Below are positions 1-10,503 of a DNA stretch of 64,000 bases, piece by piece. Under the pieces are notes generated by a model. That model did no database searches. It saw only the letters and a program-made list of their open reading frames with translations, and had not been told where the DNA came from. Made by a program: the position numbers and the translations under genes. The first letter of the stretch is position 1. Every line of letters begins with the position of its first letter. The stretch is from Bacillus manliponensis (GTDB lineage: Bacteria; Bacillota; Bacilli; Bacillales; Bacillaceae_G): NCBI RefSeq assembly GCF_000712595.1, contig NZ_JOTN01000002.1, forward strand, positions 248,001-312,000. The letters are read 5' to 3'.

Positions 1-73
1 AAGGATGTATCAAATATAGTATGGGCGATATACAATAAAGACAGGTTAACAAAATGATTGGAGGAAGATAAAA

Positions 74-274
74 ATGACAGGAACAACGCTCGTCTTAAAC
101 GAGGAACATCTTGTTGTACTAGAAAACGTTGAAAGATCAGTTTACGAACAATTACATGAACACACTGGTAAAATCAATTGTACTTGCTCTATCAATAATT
201 CAATGATTCACTTCGAGAAGGTTTCTTCGGTCCTTTGGAACGAAGATGAAATAGATTGGGAATATGGTTATTAA
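74..274 (+). CDS. Small conserved hypothetical protein (66 aa)
   Basis: I do not recognise this protein. It is short, acidic and apparently soluble, with a central CTCS cysteine pair (about residues 37-40) and an aromatic-acidic tail. No signal peptide or membrane segment is visible. A good ribosome binding site (TTGGAGGAAG) lies about 8 bases before the ATG, and a rho-independent terminator follows directly, so it looks like a genuine monocistronic gene. Its promoter lies at or before the window edge. Confidence 0.7.
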   Translation: MTGTTLVLNEEHLVVLENVERSVYEQLHEHTGKINCTCSINNSMIHFEKVSSVLWNEDEIDWEYGY

Positions 275-280
275 ACGATT

Positions 281-308
281 GGCCGCAACTTGCGGCCTTT
301 TTCTTTTC
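281..308 (+). terminator. Rho-independent terminator
   Basis: A 7-bp GC-rich stem (GGCCGCA/TGCGGCC) with a tiny loop is followed by a T-rich run. It closes the small upstream gene. Confidence 0.8.
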
Positions 309-382
309 CATCTTCCTAGAGCAAACCAATTGTAAATATGGTAAACTTAAAGAAAATTTGCAACGGAAGAAAGGGAGTTAGG

Positions 383-1540
383 ATGGAACAGTTCATTAAC
401 CCTAGAGTGAAAAATATTCAAATTTCAGGAATTCGTCAATTCCATAATATGATTCAGCATTATGATAATCTTATTTCATTAACAATTGGACAGCCCGATT
501 TTCCAACACCTTCTTTAGTAAAAGAAGCTGGAAAACGTGCTATTATTGAAAATTTCACAACGTATACACACAATGCAGGTTTACCTTCCTTACGTGCTGC
601 TGCATGCAACTTTTTAAAAGAGCGCTATAATTTAATATATTCCGCTGAAGAAGAAACGATTGTTACAATCGGAGCCAGTCAAGCGATTGATATCGCATTT
701 CGTACTATTTTAGAAGAAGGAACCGAAGTTATTTTACCTGCACCAATCTACCCAGGATATGAGCCCATCATTCGATTATGCGGGGCAAAACCAGTTTTTG
801 TGGATGTTCGCGAAACCGGATTCCGATTAACAGCAGAAGCACTTGAACTTGCAATTACTGAAAAAACAAGATGCGTTGTTCTTCCATATCCATCAAATCC
901 GACTGGTGTAACTCTTTCTAAAGAAGAGCTACAAAAGATTGTTGCAGTACTAAAAGATAAAAATATTTTTGTGCTCTCCGATGAAATTTATAGTGAACTT
1001 GTATATGATGGAAACCACACATCTATCGCCCAATTTCCAGAAATGCGTGATAAAACAATTGTCATTAACGGCTTAGCAAAGTCTCACTCTATGACAGGAT
1101 GGCGCATTGGATTTTTATTTGCACCAAGCTTCTTAGCGAAGCAAATTTTAAAAGTACACCAATATAATGTAACGTGTGCAACATCTATCGCTCAGCATGC
1201 TGCTCTCGAAGCATTAACAGGTGCAAAAGATGCACCTCGCATGATGCGTCATCAATATAAAAAGCGCCGTGATTATGTATACCACCGCCTTATCCAAATG
1301 GGGCTACAAGTTGAAAAACCAGCTGGAGCCTTTTACTTATTTCCTTACATAGGAGATTTATCAAATTCTTCATTCGACTTTGCAATCGATCTTGTAAAGG
1401 AAGCCGGTCTGGCTCTCGTTCCAGGAACCGCGTTTTCTGAATATGGAGAAGGATATATCCGTCTGTCTTATGCATATAGTATGGAAACGTTAAAAGAAGG
1501 CTGCGATCGCTTAGAACAATTTATACAACAAAGAAGCTAA
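383..1540 (+). CDS. patA: Aminotransferase PatA (class I/II, PLP)
   Basis: This is a fold-type I PLP aminotransferase of 385 aa, close to the Bacillus PatA subfamily. PatA is linked to N-acetyl-L,L-diaminopimelate in lysine biosynthesis or to aromatic and other amino acids. Visible landmarks are the PYPSNPTG segment, the SDEIYSELVY segment that contacts the cofactor, and the Schiff-base lysine in GLAKSHSMTGWRIGF. I start it at the internal ATG (383) because AAGGGAGTTAGG sits directly in front; an upstream in-frame ATG at 338 has no ribosome site. The gene stands alone between two terminators. The exact substrate cannot be read from sequence. Confidence 0.88.
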   Translation: MEQFINPRVKNIQISGIRQFHNMIQHYDNLISLTIGQPDFPTPSLVKEAGKRAIIENFTTYTHNAGLPSLRAAACNFLKERYNLIYSAEEETIVTIGASQAIDIAFRTILEEGTEVILPAPIYPGYEPIIRLCGAKPVFVDVRETGFRLTAEALELAITEKTRCVVLPYPSNPTGVTLSKEELQKIVAVLKDKNIFVLSDEIYSELVYDGNHTSIAQFPEMRDKTIVINGLAKSHSMTGWRIGFLFAPSFLAKQILKVHQYNVTCATSIAQHAALEALTGAKDAPRMMRHQYKKRRDYVYHRLIQMGLQVEKPAGAFYLFPYIGDLSNSSFDFAIDLVKEAGLALVPGTAFSEYGEGYIRLSYAYSMETLKEGCDRLEQFIQQRS

Positions 1541-1566
1541 GAGCGTATCTCTTAGCTTCTTTGTTG
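1529..1566. terminator. Bidirectional terminator between patA and mdxR
   Basis: The inverted repeat AGAAGCTAAGAG/CTCTTAGCTTCT overlaps the patA stop codon. T-rich or A-rich tracts flank it, so it can serve the convergent patA and mdxR transcripts. Confidence 0.75.
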
Positions 1567-1571
1567 TATCA

Positions 1572-2591
1572 TTACAGTTGACCGCAAGTTTGTCGTTTCA
1601 CAATTTTATGAGGAATAATAATACACTTTGCAGCGGCATGTGCATGCTCTACTTTATCAACTAAATATTTTGCTGCCTCATATCCTAATTGATATATATT
1701 TACATCAACCGTCGTAAGTGGTGGACTTGTAATTTCCGACATTAACGTATTGTTAAAACTAACAACTGAGACATCCTCCGGGACAGAAACTCCCTTTTTA
1801 TCTAATGCGCTCAGTACACCAAGTCCAATTAAGTCATCAGTTACCATAATTGCTGTTGGCGGATTTGGAAGTGCCATTAACTCTTCAACCGCTTGTCTTC
1901 CACTCTCTCTTGAGAAATCAAAATGTAAAATATATTCTTCGGGTAATACAATATCTGCTAATTTTAATGCATCACTCATACCAGCTAGGCGATCTTTCGT
2001 TACAAGCAAATCTGCGCCACCACCAATAAAAGCAATGCGCTCGTGTCCAAGGGAAAGGAAATATTCAGTTACTTCTCTGGCAGCTGCGTAGTTATCATTA
2101 TCGATATATGTAATGTCCTCTTTTCTTTCATATGGCTTTCCAATTAAAACAAATGGGAAATTTTGTTCTTGTAAGTACATAGCAATACGATCATTCATTC
2201 TTGAGTATAATAAAATAATCCCGCCGATTTGGCGACCTTGTACCATCTTTACAACACCTTGAAAAATCTCTTCCTCTGTCTCACCAGTCGACATATATAA
2301 TGAGTAATCTTCTCCATGTGCAAAAGAACTAATACCACGAATTACTTCAGGGAAAAACGGATTTTGAAATGCTTTACTCGCTGAGCTTGGCATTACAAGC
2401 CCAATCGTTTTTGTCGTTTGGTTTGCAAGACTTCTTGCATGTAAGTTGGGATGATATCCTAATTCACTCATCACTTTTCTTACACGACGCTTCGTTTTTT
2501 CACTAATACTTGGATTATCCGCAATTACACGTGAAACAGTTGATGGTGCTACATTTGCTTTTTTCGCGACATCCTTAATTGTTACTGTCAT
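1572..2591 (-). CDS. mdxR: LacI-family maltodextrin repressor MdxR/MalR
   Basis: A LacI/GalR transcriptional regulator of 339 aa. The N-terminal helix-turn-helix spans about residues 3-50 (TIKDVAKKANVAPSTVSRVI, then the hinge helix with LHARSLANQTTKTIGLV). A periplasmic-binding-protein-like effector domain makes up the rest. It lies next to the maltodextrin importer and hydrolases, and LacI-type palindromes occur in their promoters, so control of this regulon is the natural role (family knowledge plus context). I start at the internal ATG (2591) because AGGAGGCG lies 9 bases upstream; the longer frame has no such site. A terminator and a bcr1 remnant separate it from mdxG, so it is probably transcribed alone. 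Confidence 0.88.
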   Translation of the reverse strand: MTVTIKDVAKKANVAPSTVSRVIADNPSISEKTKRRVRKVMSELGYHPNLHARSLANQTTKTIGLVMPSSASKAFQNPFFPEVIRGISSFAHGEDYSLYMSTGETEEEIFQGVVKMVQGRQIGGIILLYSRMNDRIAMYLQEQNFPFVLIGKPYERKEDITYIDNDNYAAAREVTEYFLSLGHERIAFIGGGADLLVTKDRLAGMSDALKLADIVLPEEYILHFDFSRESGRQAVEELMALPNPPTAIMVTDDLIGLGVLSALDKKGVSVPEDVSVVSFNNTLMSEITSPPLTTVDVNIYQLGYEAAKYLVDKVEHAHAAAKCIIIPHKIVKRQTCGQL

Positions 2592-2633
2592 GTACGCACG
2601 CCTCCTCTCTTCCTTCATTATAAATTCAATTAA

Positions 2634-2706
2634 TAGGGGTTCATCCCGATTGGTTCAACTAACACTCAGCAGGGGGATGCCCCCACTGAGTGAAGTTTCA
2701 CTTTAT
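2634..2706 (-). repeat. bcr1 repeat, truncated copy
   Basis: The conserved distal half of bcr1 is present (CCGATTGGT remnant, ACACTCAG/CTGAGTG hairpin arms, then AGTTTCACTTTAT at 2694-2706). The proximal half and its TTTAT boundary are missing, so the left limit is approximate. It lies between mdxR and mdxG and touches neither coding region. Confidence 0.75.
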
Positions 2707-2798
2707 ATAATACATCATTATGTATATTTACTTTCCCTCTTCATGTATTGTAAGGGATAACCTCTTATTTTCCTATACCATTACATATATTTTCATCT

Positions 2799-2825
2799 AA
2801 AAAAAGAAAAGGGACGTAATGTCCC
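2799..2825 (-). terminator. Terminator after mdxG
   Basis: On the minus strand GGGAC/GTCCC is followed by TTTTCTTTTTTT, just past the mdxG stop. It separates the mdxEFG operon from mdxR. Confidence 0.75.
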
Positions 2826-2829
2826 ATTT

Positions 2830-3672
2830 CTAACCTTTCGTTCCTCCAGCTGTTAAGCCAGAAACGAAATATTTTTGCAGTGATAAGAATAATATCGAGA
2901 TTGGTATTGCGATTAATACAGAACCTGCTGCAAAGGTTGTAAATTCACTACCGAATTTTTTTGCCACCATTTCATATAAACCAACAGCTAGCGTATAATT
3001 TTCTGGCGTTCGTAAAATGATGCTTGCTAAAATAAAATCTGTAAATGGACCGATGAATGTAAATAATGCTACAACTGCGACAATCGGTTTTGCAAGTGGC
3101 ATAATGATTTGCCAAAAAATTCGGAAATGCCCTGCTCCATCAATACGGGCTGATTCATCTAACTCTTTTGGAATCGTATCAAAATATCCTTTCATCAGCC
3201 ATGTATTCATCGGGATAGCCCCACCAACATAAATTAAAATCAATGCAAGATGTGTATCAACTAATCCTGTTAACTGCGCAAGTATGTATAGCGCGATTAA
3301 CGCTGAAAAATTCGGAATCATTTGTAACACTAGAAATGTCATTAAACCATTTTTTCGTCCGACAAATCGATATCTTGAAAACGCATAAGCTGTAAAGCTA
3401 ATTGCAAGTACAGAGAAAATCATCGTCAAAATACTAACTTTCAACGTATTTTTATACCAAAGTAAATAATTACTTTGCGAAGGGTCTAATAACTCACGAT
3501 AATGATCCAGTGTCGCATTTTTTGGAATGATACTTGATCCTGACAAACTATCTCCTGGATTAAATGAAGATCCTATAATCCATAGTAACGGATAGAAAAT
3601 GATAACACACATCGTCAAAATGACAAGATAACTTAATGATAACCGTAACATTTTTTGTCGTTTTGTATTCAT
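2830..3672 (-). CDS. mdxG: Maltodextrin ABC transporter permease MdxG
   Basis: Inner-membrane permease (280 aa) of a type I carbohydrate ABC importer. Six hydrophobic helices are apparent. The cytoplasmic EAA loop that docks the ATPase reads DESARIDGAGHFRIFWQIIMPL (about residues 168-189). The length matches B. subtilis MdxG. Its ATG follows the mdxF stop with no gap (TAAATG), so the two are translationally coupled. It should pair with MdxF, the binding protein MdxE and the shared ATPase MsmX, all encoded nearby. Confidence 0.9.
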   Translation of the reverse strand: MNTKRQKMLRLSLSYLVILTMCVIIFYPLLWIIGSSFNPGDSLSGSSIIPKNATLDHYRELLDPSQSNYLLWYKNTLKVSILTMIFSVLAISFTAYAFSRYRFVGRKNGLMTFLVLQMIPNFSALIALYILAQLTGLVDTHLALILIYVGGAIPMNTWLMKGYFDTIPKELDESARIDGAGHFRIFWQIIMPLAKPIVAVVALFTFIGPFTDFILASIILRTPENYTLAVGLYEMVAKKFGSEFTTFAAGSVLIAIPISILFLSLQKYFVSGLTAGGTKG

Positions 3673-4974
3673 TTACATCATATCCTCTTCTTGGAATGAT
3701 TTTGTTCTTCTAAACTGCCATAATGCCACTGAAATTACAATAATAGATAACATCATTGTTAGTGCCGCTGCTTTTCCATACTGAGCAGATGTCATCGTTA
3801 ATTTGTAAATCCAAGAAATTAAAATATCCGTCCCACCAGCATTTTGTCCAGATACAGCTGGGCCACCAGCATTAAAGAGATAAATAATACTGAAGTTATT
3901 AAAGTTAAACGTATACTGTGTAATTAAAATTGGCGCTGTTGCATATAAAACAAGCGGTAATGTAATTTGCTTAAACTGCTGCCACACCGTTGCTCCATCA
4001 ACCTCTGCCGCCTCATATAACTCCGATGGAATCGATTGCAGTATACCCGTTGTCATTGCAAAAATAAACGGGAAACCAAGCCATGTTTGAATAGAAATCA
4101 ACGCTACCTTCGCCCAAAATGGATCTGTCATCCATTCTATTTTTTCAATACCAAACATCGCTAACACTTGGTTATTAATTGCCCCAAATGACTCATTAAA
4201 CATTCCTGCAAACACTAAAATAGAAACGAACGCTGGGACTGCCCAAGGTAAAATAAAGATTGTACGAATAATCCCTTTCCCTTTAATTCCCGGTTGGTTC
4301 ACAATAATTGCTAAGAAAATACCAAGCGCAACTTGTAAAGTAGTTGCGATAAATGTCCAAATAATCGTCCAAGAAAGAACACTTAAAAATGTTTCACGCC
4401 ACATTGGTAATGTGAACAAATCAACAAAGTTTTTAAATCCAACCCAGTCTACAAGCTTTGCAGGTGGAGAGTGATATAAATCGTAGTTTGTAAACGCAAT
4501 TAATAAAACAAATAAAATCGGAAACACAACTACAAAGATTAGTAATAGAAATCCAGGTGACACCATTAAATATGGAAAACCTTGATCTAATAAATGATGA
4601 TATTGCTCTTTTACCGAATGTAGCGGCTTTCCAATATCACGCTTTTTCCCGTTTTGATAAGCATCATATATATTAAATGAATATACGCCTAATCCAAACG
4701 CTATAACAATTACTGCTAAAATCCCTTTTACTAATAGGAAAATCGAATGATCACGAGGAACTTCTGTACCAAGTGTAACAATTCCCCAAAGCCCAATGTT
4801 TAGCAAATCTTTAAATGCTACTACAAAAGCTCCTGTTAGTAGTAAAAATAAAATTCCCTTTACATATTGCTTATTATATAGTTGTCCAATACCTGGAATT
4901 ACAGACAATGCCGCTGCTGTTTTCCTATGCTTTGTATCATTTACTTCATTGGCTGGTTCAAAAGATGTTTGCAT
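3673..4974 (-). CDS. mdxF: Maltodextrin ABC transporter permease MdxF
   Basis: The larger permease subunit (433 aa). An N-terminal hydrophobic extension (about residues 15-115, with SVIPGIGQLYNKQ) precedes the six-helix permease core. The core holds an EAA loop with YEAAEVDGATVWQQFKQITL. I recall B. subtilis MdxF as also about 435 aa with such an extension, so the long N-terminus is normal for this subfamily. The start is placed at the ATG (4974) preceded by AAGGGGGAAG; an 18-codon longer reading has no clear ribosome site. A bcr1 copy lies between mdxE and mdxF. Confidence 0.9.
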   Translation of the reverse strand: MQTSFEPANEVNDTKHRKTAAALSVIPGIGQLYNKQYVKGILFLLLTGAFVVAFKDLLNIGLWGIVTLGTEVPRDHSIFLLVKGILAVIVIAFGLGVYSFNIYDAYQNGKKRDIGKPLHSVKEQYHHLLDQGFPYLMVSPGFLLLIFVVVFPILFVLLIAFTNYDLYHSPPAKLVDWVGFKNFVDLFTLPMWRETFLSVLSWTIIWTFIATTLQVALGIFLAIIVNQPGIKGKGIIRTIFILPWAVPAFVSILVFAGMFNESFGAINNQVLAMFGIEKIEWMTDPFWAKVALISIQTWLGFPFIFAMTTGILQSIPSELYEAAEVDGATVWQQFKQITLPLVLYATAPILITQYTFNFNNFSIIYLFNAGGPAVSGQNAGGTDILISWIYKLTMTSAQYGKAAALTMMLSIIVISVALWQFRRTKSFQEEDMM

Positions 4975-5056
4975 GTTTCTTCCCCCTTTTTTCTTCCCCT
5001 TGGAAGGAGGAGAGTCCATGTATCTCATCTATAGAGTACATGAACTCTATCAGATT

Positions 5057-5209
5057 TTTATCCCTCATTAACAGGCTGTAAGACTCTCACCTCAAAACTT
5101 AGAGGATTCAGAGAAGTTTAGGCAGGAGATGAACAGCCCGTTAAAGCCCAATTCGTCGGGCTACACTCAGCGTGGGATGAAGCCCCCACTGAGTGTAGTT
5201 TCACTTTAT
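5057..5209 (+). repeat. bcr1 repeat, full-length copy
   Basis: A 153-bp element bounded by direct TTTAT repeats at 5057-5061 and 5205-5209, with internal inverted repeats (CTCAAAACTTAGAGGATTCAG region, CCCAATTCGTCGGG hairpin, ACACTCAG/CTGAGTGT arms). TTTAT duplication and this size are as described for bcr1. It lies inside the mdxE-mdxF operon, and its right TTTAT contains the reverse complement of the mdxE stop codon. Confidence 0.9.
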
Positions 5210-6462
5210 TTGCTATGATTTGCTTGAATATTACCTTCAATTTGCTTCGTTGCATCATCAAGCGCTTTTTTTGGCTTTTCTTTTCCAGAAGCAATTAACT
5301 GCAGTGCATCACCAGCTGGTTTCCAAACCTCTTGCATTTCTGGAATGTTTGGCATTGGAATACCGGATTGTGATTGAGTGGCTACCGCTTTCGCTGCTTC
5401 ATTATCTTTAATAATTGGATCTTCCATTAATGATACTACTGGTGGAATTTCTTTCGTTGTTTCAAAGCGGATTTTCGCATTTTCTTCATTTGTAATCCAC
5501 TCAACAAATTTCGTTGCTAGATCTTGATTTTTAGAGAAACTTGTTACATGCCATCCTTTTACACCAACAAACGTTTTTACTGGTTCACCATTTGGTAATG
5601 TCGGCATCGGTGCTACACCGTAATCAATTCCAGCTTTCTCCATCGCTTGGAATGCCCATGGGCCATTCATAATTGAAGCTGCTTTTCCTTCATTAAATAG
5701 TCCGTCCGCAGCCGCGCCGCCACTTTCACCAATAATTCCTTTTGGGAATAATTTTTCATCGTACCATTTTTTCAAATACTCCGCACCTTGTACTGCCCCT
5801 TCGTTATTCAGACCAAGATCAGCAGGATTTGGTTTTCCATCCTTCTCACCAAATACATATCCTCCCATACCAGACATAAATGCGTTTGCGAAATAGAAAT
5901 TATCTCCTAACGCTAAAAATCCGTAGTTTCCATCTTTTGAAAACTCTTTTGAGAAGTTATATAAATCATCCATTGTTGCCGGTGCTTCTGGCATTAATTT
6001 TTTGTTATAAATAAATACTGGTGTTTCAACCGCTTTTGGTAACCCGTATAATTTCCCTTCATATGTTTGTGCATCAATAGATAAATCCGTAAACTTACTT
6101 GTAACCGAATCTTCTACTTTTAATTCAGCTAATAAACCTTCTGTTACTGAATTACCGATGTGATCATGTGGTAACGTAACAACGTCTGGGCCTGTGCCAG
6201 CTGGTCCGTCCAGACGAAGTTTTTCTACTTGTTTTGTCATTTGTGTTTCAACAACTTTTACTTTTACATCATATTCTTTCTCAAAGCTTTCAACTGCAGC
6301 TTCTAATCCAACACCTTTTTTCTCATCTTCCCAAACAAGAAGGTCATAATCCCCTTTTTTCCCTTTACTTTCTTCCTTCTTGCTAGATTCCTGCGGACCA
6401 CAACCTGATAACATACCGATTGCTAAAGCTGGAATCGTCAACAATGATAGCGCTTTCTTCAT
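5206..6462 (-). CDS. mdxE: Maltodextrin-binding lipoprotein MdxE
   Basis: Solute-binding protein (418 aa) of the maltodextrin ABC importer. It begins with a lipoprotein signal peptide and a lipobox ending LSGC (Cys about residue 21), so it should be anchored outside the membrane. Binding-protein family segments follow, such as LLVWEDEKKGVGLEAA, the AGTGPDVVTLPHDHIG stretch, and FVGVKGWHVTSFSKN near the C-terminal lobe. GGGGAGG 8 bases before the ATG at 6462 sets the start. The TAA stop lies inside the TTTAT boundary of a bcr1 insertion, yet the coding length matches MdxE, so the protein seems intact. First gene of mdxE-mdxF-mdxG. Confidence 0.92.
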   Translation of the reverse strand: MKKALSLLTIPALAIGMLSGCGPQESSKKEESKGKKGDYDLLVWEDEKKGVGLEAAVESFEKEYDVKVKVVETQMTKQVEKLRLDGPAGTGPDVVTLPHDHIGNSVTEGLLAELKVEDSVTSKFTDLSIDAQTYEGKLYGLPKAVETPVFIYNKKLMPEAPATMDDLYNFSKEFSKDGNYGFLALGDNFYFANAFMSGMGGYVFGEKDGKPNPADLGLNNEGAVQGAEYLKKWYDEKLFPKGIIGESGGAAADGLFNEGKAASIMNGPWAFQAMEKAGIDYGVAPMPTLPNGEPVKTFVGVKGWHVTSFSKNQDLATKFVEWITNEENAKIRFETTKEIPPVVSLMEDPIIKDNEAAKAVATQSQSGIPMPNIPEMQEVWKPAGDALQLIASGKEKPKKALDDATKQIEGNIQANHSK

Positions 6463-6503
6463 TATGAAAACCTCCCCAAATATTATGTACATACTACCCT
6501 TTA

Positions 6504-6517
6504 CGAAAACGTTTGCA
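6504..6517. promoter_or_regulatory. cre/MdxR-type operator upstream of mdxE
   Basis: CGAAAACGTTTGCA fits the pseudo-palindrome bound by CcpA and other LacI-family repressors. It lies about 42 bases upstream of the mdxE start in the divergent mdxE/mdxD region. Which repressor uses it is inference. Confidence 0.65.
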
Positions 6518-6557
6518 ATAAATAGTTTAATAGAAGCGCAAATCGTTTTTCAATCTA

Positions 6558-6571
6558 TGAAAACGTTTGCG
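6558..6571. promoter_or_regulatory. Second cre/MdxR-type operator in the mdxE-mdxD region
   Basis: TGAAAACGTTTGCG is a close match to the same palindrome and lies 54 bases from the first. Two sites about five helical turns apart would allow cooperative or looped repression of the divergent genes. Confidence 0.65.
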
Positions 6572-6675
6572 CTATTTGACTATCATTATACATCGTTTTT
6601 TTCCTTTTGCAAATATTTTCTCTATTTCGTTCGAACTTTTTTCAAAATTCTCCTTATATACTCATTGATTTTCTA

Positions 6676-6697
6676 TATAAGGAATACTATCCTTATA
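6676..6697. repeat. 8-bp inverted repeat upstream of mdxD
   Basis: TATAAGGA/TCCTTATA with a 6-base spacer, 67 bases before the mdxD start. It is unlike the cre/MdxR palindromes and could be another operator or a leader hairpin. The rest of the 300-bp intergenic region is AT-rich promoter DNA. Confidence 0.45.
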
Positions 6698-6742
6698 AAC
6701 AGTACAATGAAACCGATTGCAAACACATTTGGTTCTTAATGA

Positions 6743-8524
<1,782 letters not shown>

Positions 8525-8563
8525 TAAAAAAGGCCTTGCACATCATGCAAGGCCCTTTTTATT
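8525..8563 (+). terminator. Terminator after mdxD
   Basis: AAAAAGGCCTTGCA/TGCAAGGCCCTTTTT with a CATCA loop, ending in a T tract. A short bcr1 copy begins immediately after it. Confidence 0.85.
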
Positions 8564-8650
8564 TTTATCCCGCTATTTGCGAGCTATAAAGTGAAACTTC
8601 ACTCAGTAGGGGTTTCCTCCATCCCCGACCGAGTGTTAGTTTCACTTTAT
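8564..8650 (+). repeat. bcr1 repeat, short variant
   Basis: An 87-bp element between TTTAT at 8564-8568 and 8646-8650. It keeps the first arm (CCCGCTATTTGCGAGC), has lost the middle of the full element, and contains an inverted copy of the terminal motif (ATAAAGTGAAACT at 8586-8598 against AGTTTCACTTTAT at 8638-8650). Its right TTTAT holds the malL stop codon. Confidence 0.85.
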
Positions 8651-10323
8651 TGTAAACGATATACTCTTGCTTCATATGGTCTTAAAGAAATCTCTTTCAT
8701 TTCATGCTCTTCTACAATGTAGTTATGAATTAACAATTCATAACTACGATACGTCACTTCTTCCGGCATATTAAATATATGATTTTCATCCGTAAAGTTT
8801 GCGACAACAAGTAATTTTTCACCATTCCATTCTCTCACATAAGCAAAAATAGCTTGGTCATCTTCTAGTAACAAATGATATGTACCATATACAATGATTT
8901 CATGCTTTTTACGAAGTTCGATTAATTTTTTATAGTAATAAAAAATAGAATTTTGGTCTAATAGTGCTGCTTGCACATTAATTTCTTTATAGTTTGGATT
9001 CACTTGTAACCATGGATTACCCGTTGTAAATCCACCATGTTCGCTATCAGCCCATTGCATCGGCGTACGAGCATTGTCACGGCCTTTTGTATAAATTGAC
9101 TGCATCACATCAGTTTCATTCTCACCGTTTTCAATTACCTTTTCTCGATACATATTAAGCGTTTCAATATCACGATATTGATGAATCGAAGCGAACTTAA
9201 CATTTGTCATTCCGATTTCTTCTCCTTGATAAATATACGGTGTACCTTTCATCATATGAAGAACTGTCGCCAACATTTTTGCAGATTCTACACGGTACGT
9301 CGTATCGTTACCAAAACGTGATACAACACGAGGCTGATCATGATTATTCCAGTACAAACTATTCCAGCCCTTATGCTCTAAAGCTTTTTGCCATTTCGTT
9401 AAATTTTTCTTTAATTTCGGCAATGGACAAGGAACAACATCCCACTTCCCATGTTCCCCGGCATCTAAGTCCATATGCTCAAATTGAAATACCATTTGTA
9501 ACTCGTTTCTATCTTCTGCTGTATATAGCTGTGCCTCTTCTACTGTTACTCCAGGCATTTCTCCAACAGTCATAATATCATATTTTGATAAAACTTCTTC
9601 ATGCATCTCTCTTAAATATTGATGAATTTTGGGGCCATTCATAAAGTATTCATGACCAGATACATATCCATCTGTTTCCGTCTGAACAGTTGGTAATCCC
9701 TCTTCTTTTGAAATGAAATTAATGACATCCATGCGGAAGCCGTCAACTCCTTTATCCAACCAAAACTTCATCATATCGTAAATTTCATTTCGAACATCTT
9801 TATTTTCCCAATTTAAATCTGGTTGTTTCTTTGAAAATAAGTGTAAGAAATATTCATCTGTTATTTCATCATACTTCCAAGCTGATCCACTAAAGCATGA
9901 TGCCCAGTTGTTTGGCTCTTTCCCCTCGTTACCAGAACGCCAAATATAGTAATCTCTATATGGACTTTCTTTGCTCTTCTTTGATTCAATAAACCAATGA
10001 TGTTCATCAGATGTATGATTTACAACTAAATCCATCATTAGTTTCATATCACGGTTATGCATTTCAGCTAATAGATCTTCCCAATCATTCATTGTTCCAA
10101 ACTCGTCCATAATTTTACGATAATCACTAATATCATAACCGTTATCATCATTTGGTGATTCATAAACAGGTGATAACCAAATCACATCAATTCCTAACTC
10201 TTTTAAATAATCAAGTTTTGTAATAATACCTCGAAGATCTCCAATCCCATCTCCATTACTATCCATAAAACTACGCGGATACACTTGATATACAACACTT
10301 TCTTTCCACCATTGCTTGTTCAT
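8647..10323 (-). CDS. malL: Oligo-1,6-glucosidase / alpha-glucosidase MalL
   Basis: Cytoplasmic GH13 enzyme of 558 aa. The conserved regions are in order: DLVVNHTSDEHHWF, DGFRMDVI (nucleophile Asp), VGEMPG (catalytic Glu) and YWNNHDQPR. The GMTN after the fourth region and the overall length fit the oligo-1,6-glucosidase/MalL subfamily that removes alpha-1,6 and terminal alpha-glucosyl units from maltodextrins. The ATG has GAGGGAGCAAG upstream. The stop codon is inside the TTTAT of a bcr1 copy, but the protein has normal length. It is transcribed divergently from msmX across a region with three LacI-type palindromes. Confidence 0.92.
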   Translation of the reverse strand: MNKQWWKESVVYQVYPRSFMDSNGDGIGDLRGIITKLDYLKELGIDVIWLSPVYESPNDDNGYDISDYRKIMDEFGTMNDWEDLLAEMHNRDMKLMMDLVVNHTSDEHHWFIESKKSKESPYRDYYIWRSGNEGKEPNNWASCFSGSAWKYDEITDEYFLHLFSKKQPDLNWENKDVRNEIYDMMKFWLDKGVDGFRMDVINFISKEEGLPTVQTETDGYVSGHEYFMNGPKIHQYLREMHEEVLSKYDIMTVGEMPGVTVEEAQLYTAEDRNELQMVFQFEHMDLDAGEHGKWDVVPCPLPKLKKNLTKWQKALEHKGWNSLYWNNHDQPRVVSRFGNDTTYRVESAKMLATVLHMMKGTPYIYQGEEIGMTNVKFASIHQYRDIETLNMYREKVIENGENETDVMQSIYTKGRDNARTPMQWADSEHGGFTTGNPWLQVNPNYKEINVQAALLDQNSIFYYYKKLIELRKKHEIIVYGTYHLLLEDDQAIFAYVREWNGEKLLVVANFTDENHIFNMPEEVTYRSYELLIHNYIVEEHEMKEISLRPYEARVYRLQ

Positions 10324-10352
10324 CTTGCTCCCTCATTTCTTTTAATTTAGGC

Positions 10353-10365
10353 GCAAACGTTTTCA
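10353..10365. promoter_or_regulatory. cre/MdxR-type operator near malL
   Basis: GCAAACGTTTTCA reads as TGAAAACGTTTGC on the malL strand and lies about 30 bases before the malL start, so it would block malL transcription. Confidence 0.65.
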
Positions 10366-10395
10366 TTAATGAATGATAGCAAACTTTAAGAAGAA

Positions 10396-10409
10396 TGAAA
10401 ACGTTTTAT
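10396..10409. promoter_or_regulatory. cre/MdxR-type operator between malL and msmX
   Basis: TGAAAACGTTTTAT is the middle of three palindromes in the divergent malL/msmX region. Confidence 0.55.
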
Positions 10410-10450
10410 TTTTTTATAGCATTTTTATTTCCTTTTTTCATAGATTCGTT

Positions 10451-10456
10451 TATAAT
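10451..10456 (+). promoter_or_regulatory. Probable msmX -10 box (TATAAT)
   Basis: A perfect TATAAT 48 bases before the msmX start. The -35 region is weak (TTTCCT at 17-bp spacing), so the promoter is tentative. Confidence 0.5.
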
Positions 10457-10464
10457 GAACGCTA

Positions 10465-10479
10465 AGAAAACGTTTGCAT
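10465..10479. promoter_or_regulatory. cre/MdxR-type operator downstream of the msmX -10
   Basis: AGAAAACGTTTGCAT sits just after the TATAAT and before the msmX ribosome site, a position suited to roadblock repression of msmX. Confidence 0.65.
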
Positions 10480-10503
10480 ACTTTTTATCGGGAGGACAAA
10501 ACC

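Noticed and set aside
3673-4974. The N-terminal hydrophobic extension of MdxF as a gene fusion
   Set aside because: I recall B. subtilis MdxF having the same length and extension, so it appears to be normal for the subfamily.
9204-9575. A 123-aa open frame opposite malL
   Set aside because: Antisense shadow of a conserved GH13 enzyme; no ribosome site and low-complexity Leu/Ser content.
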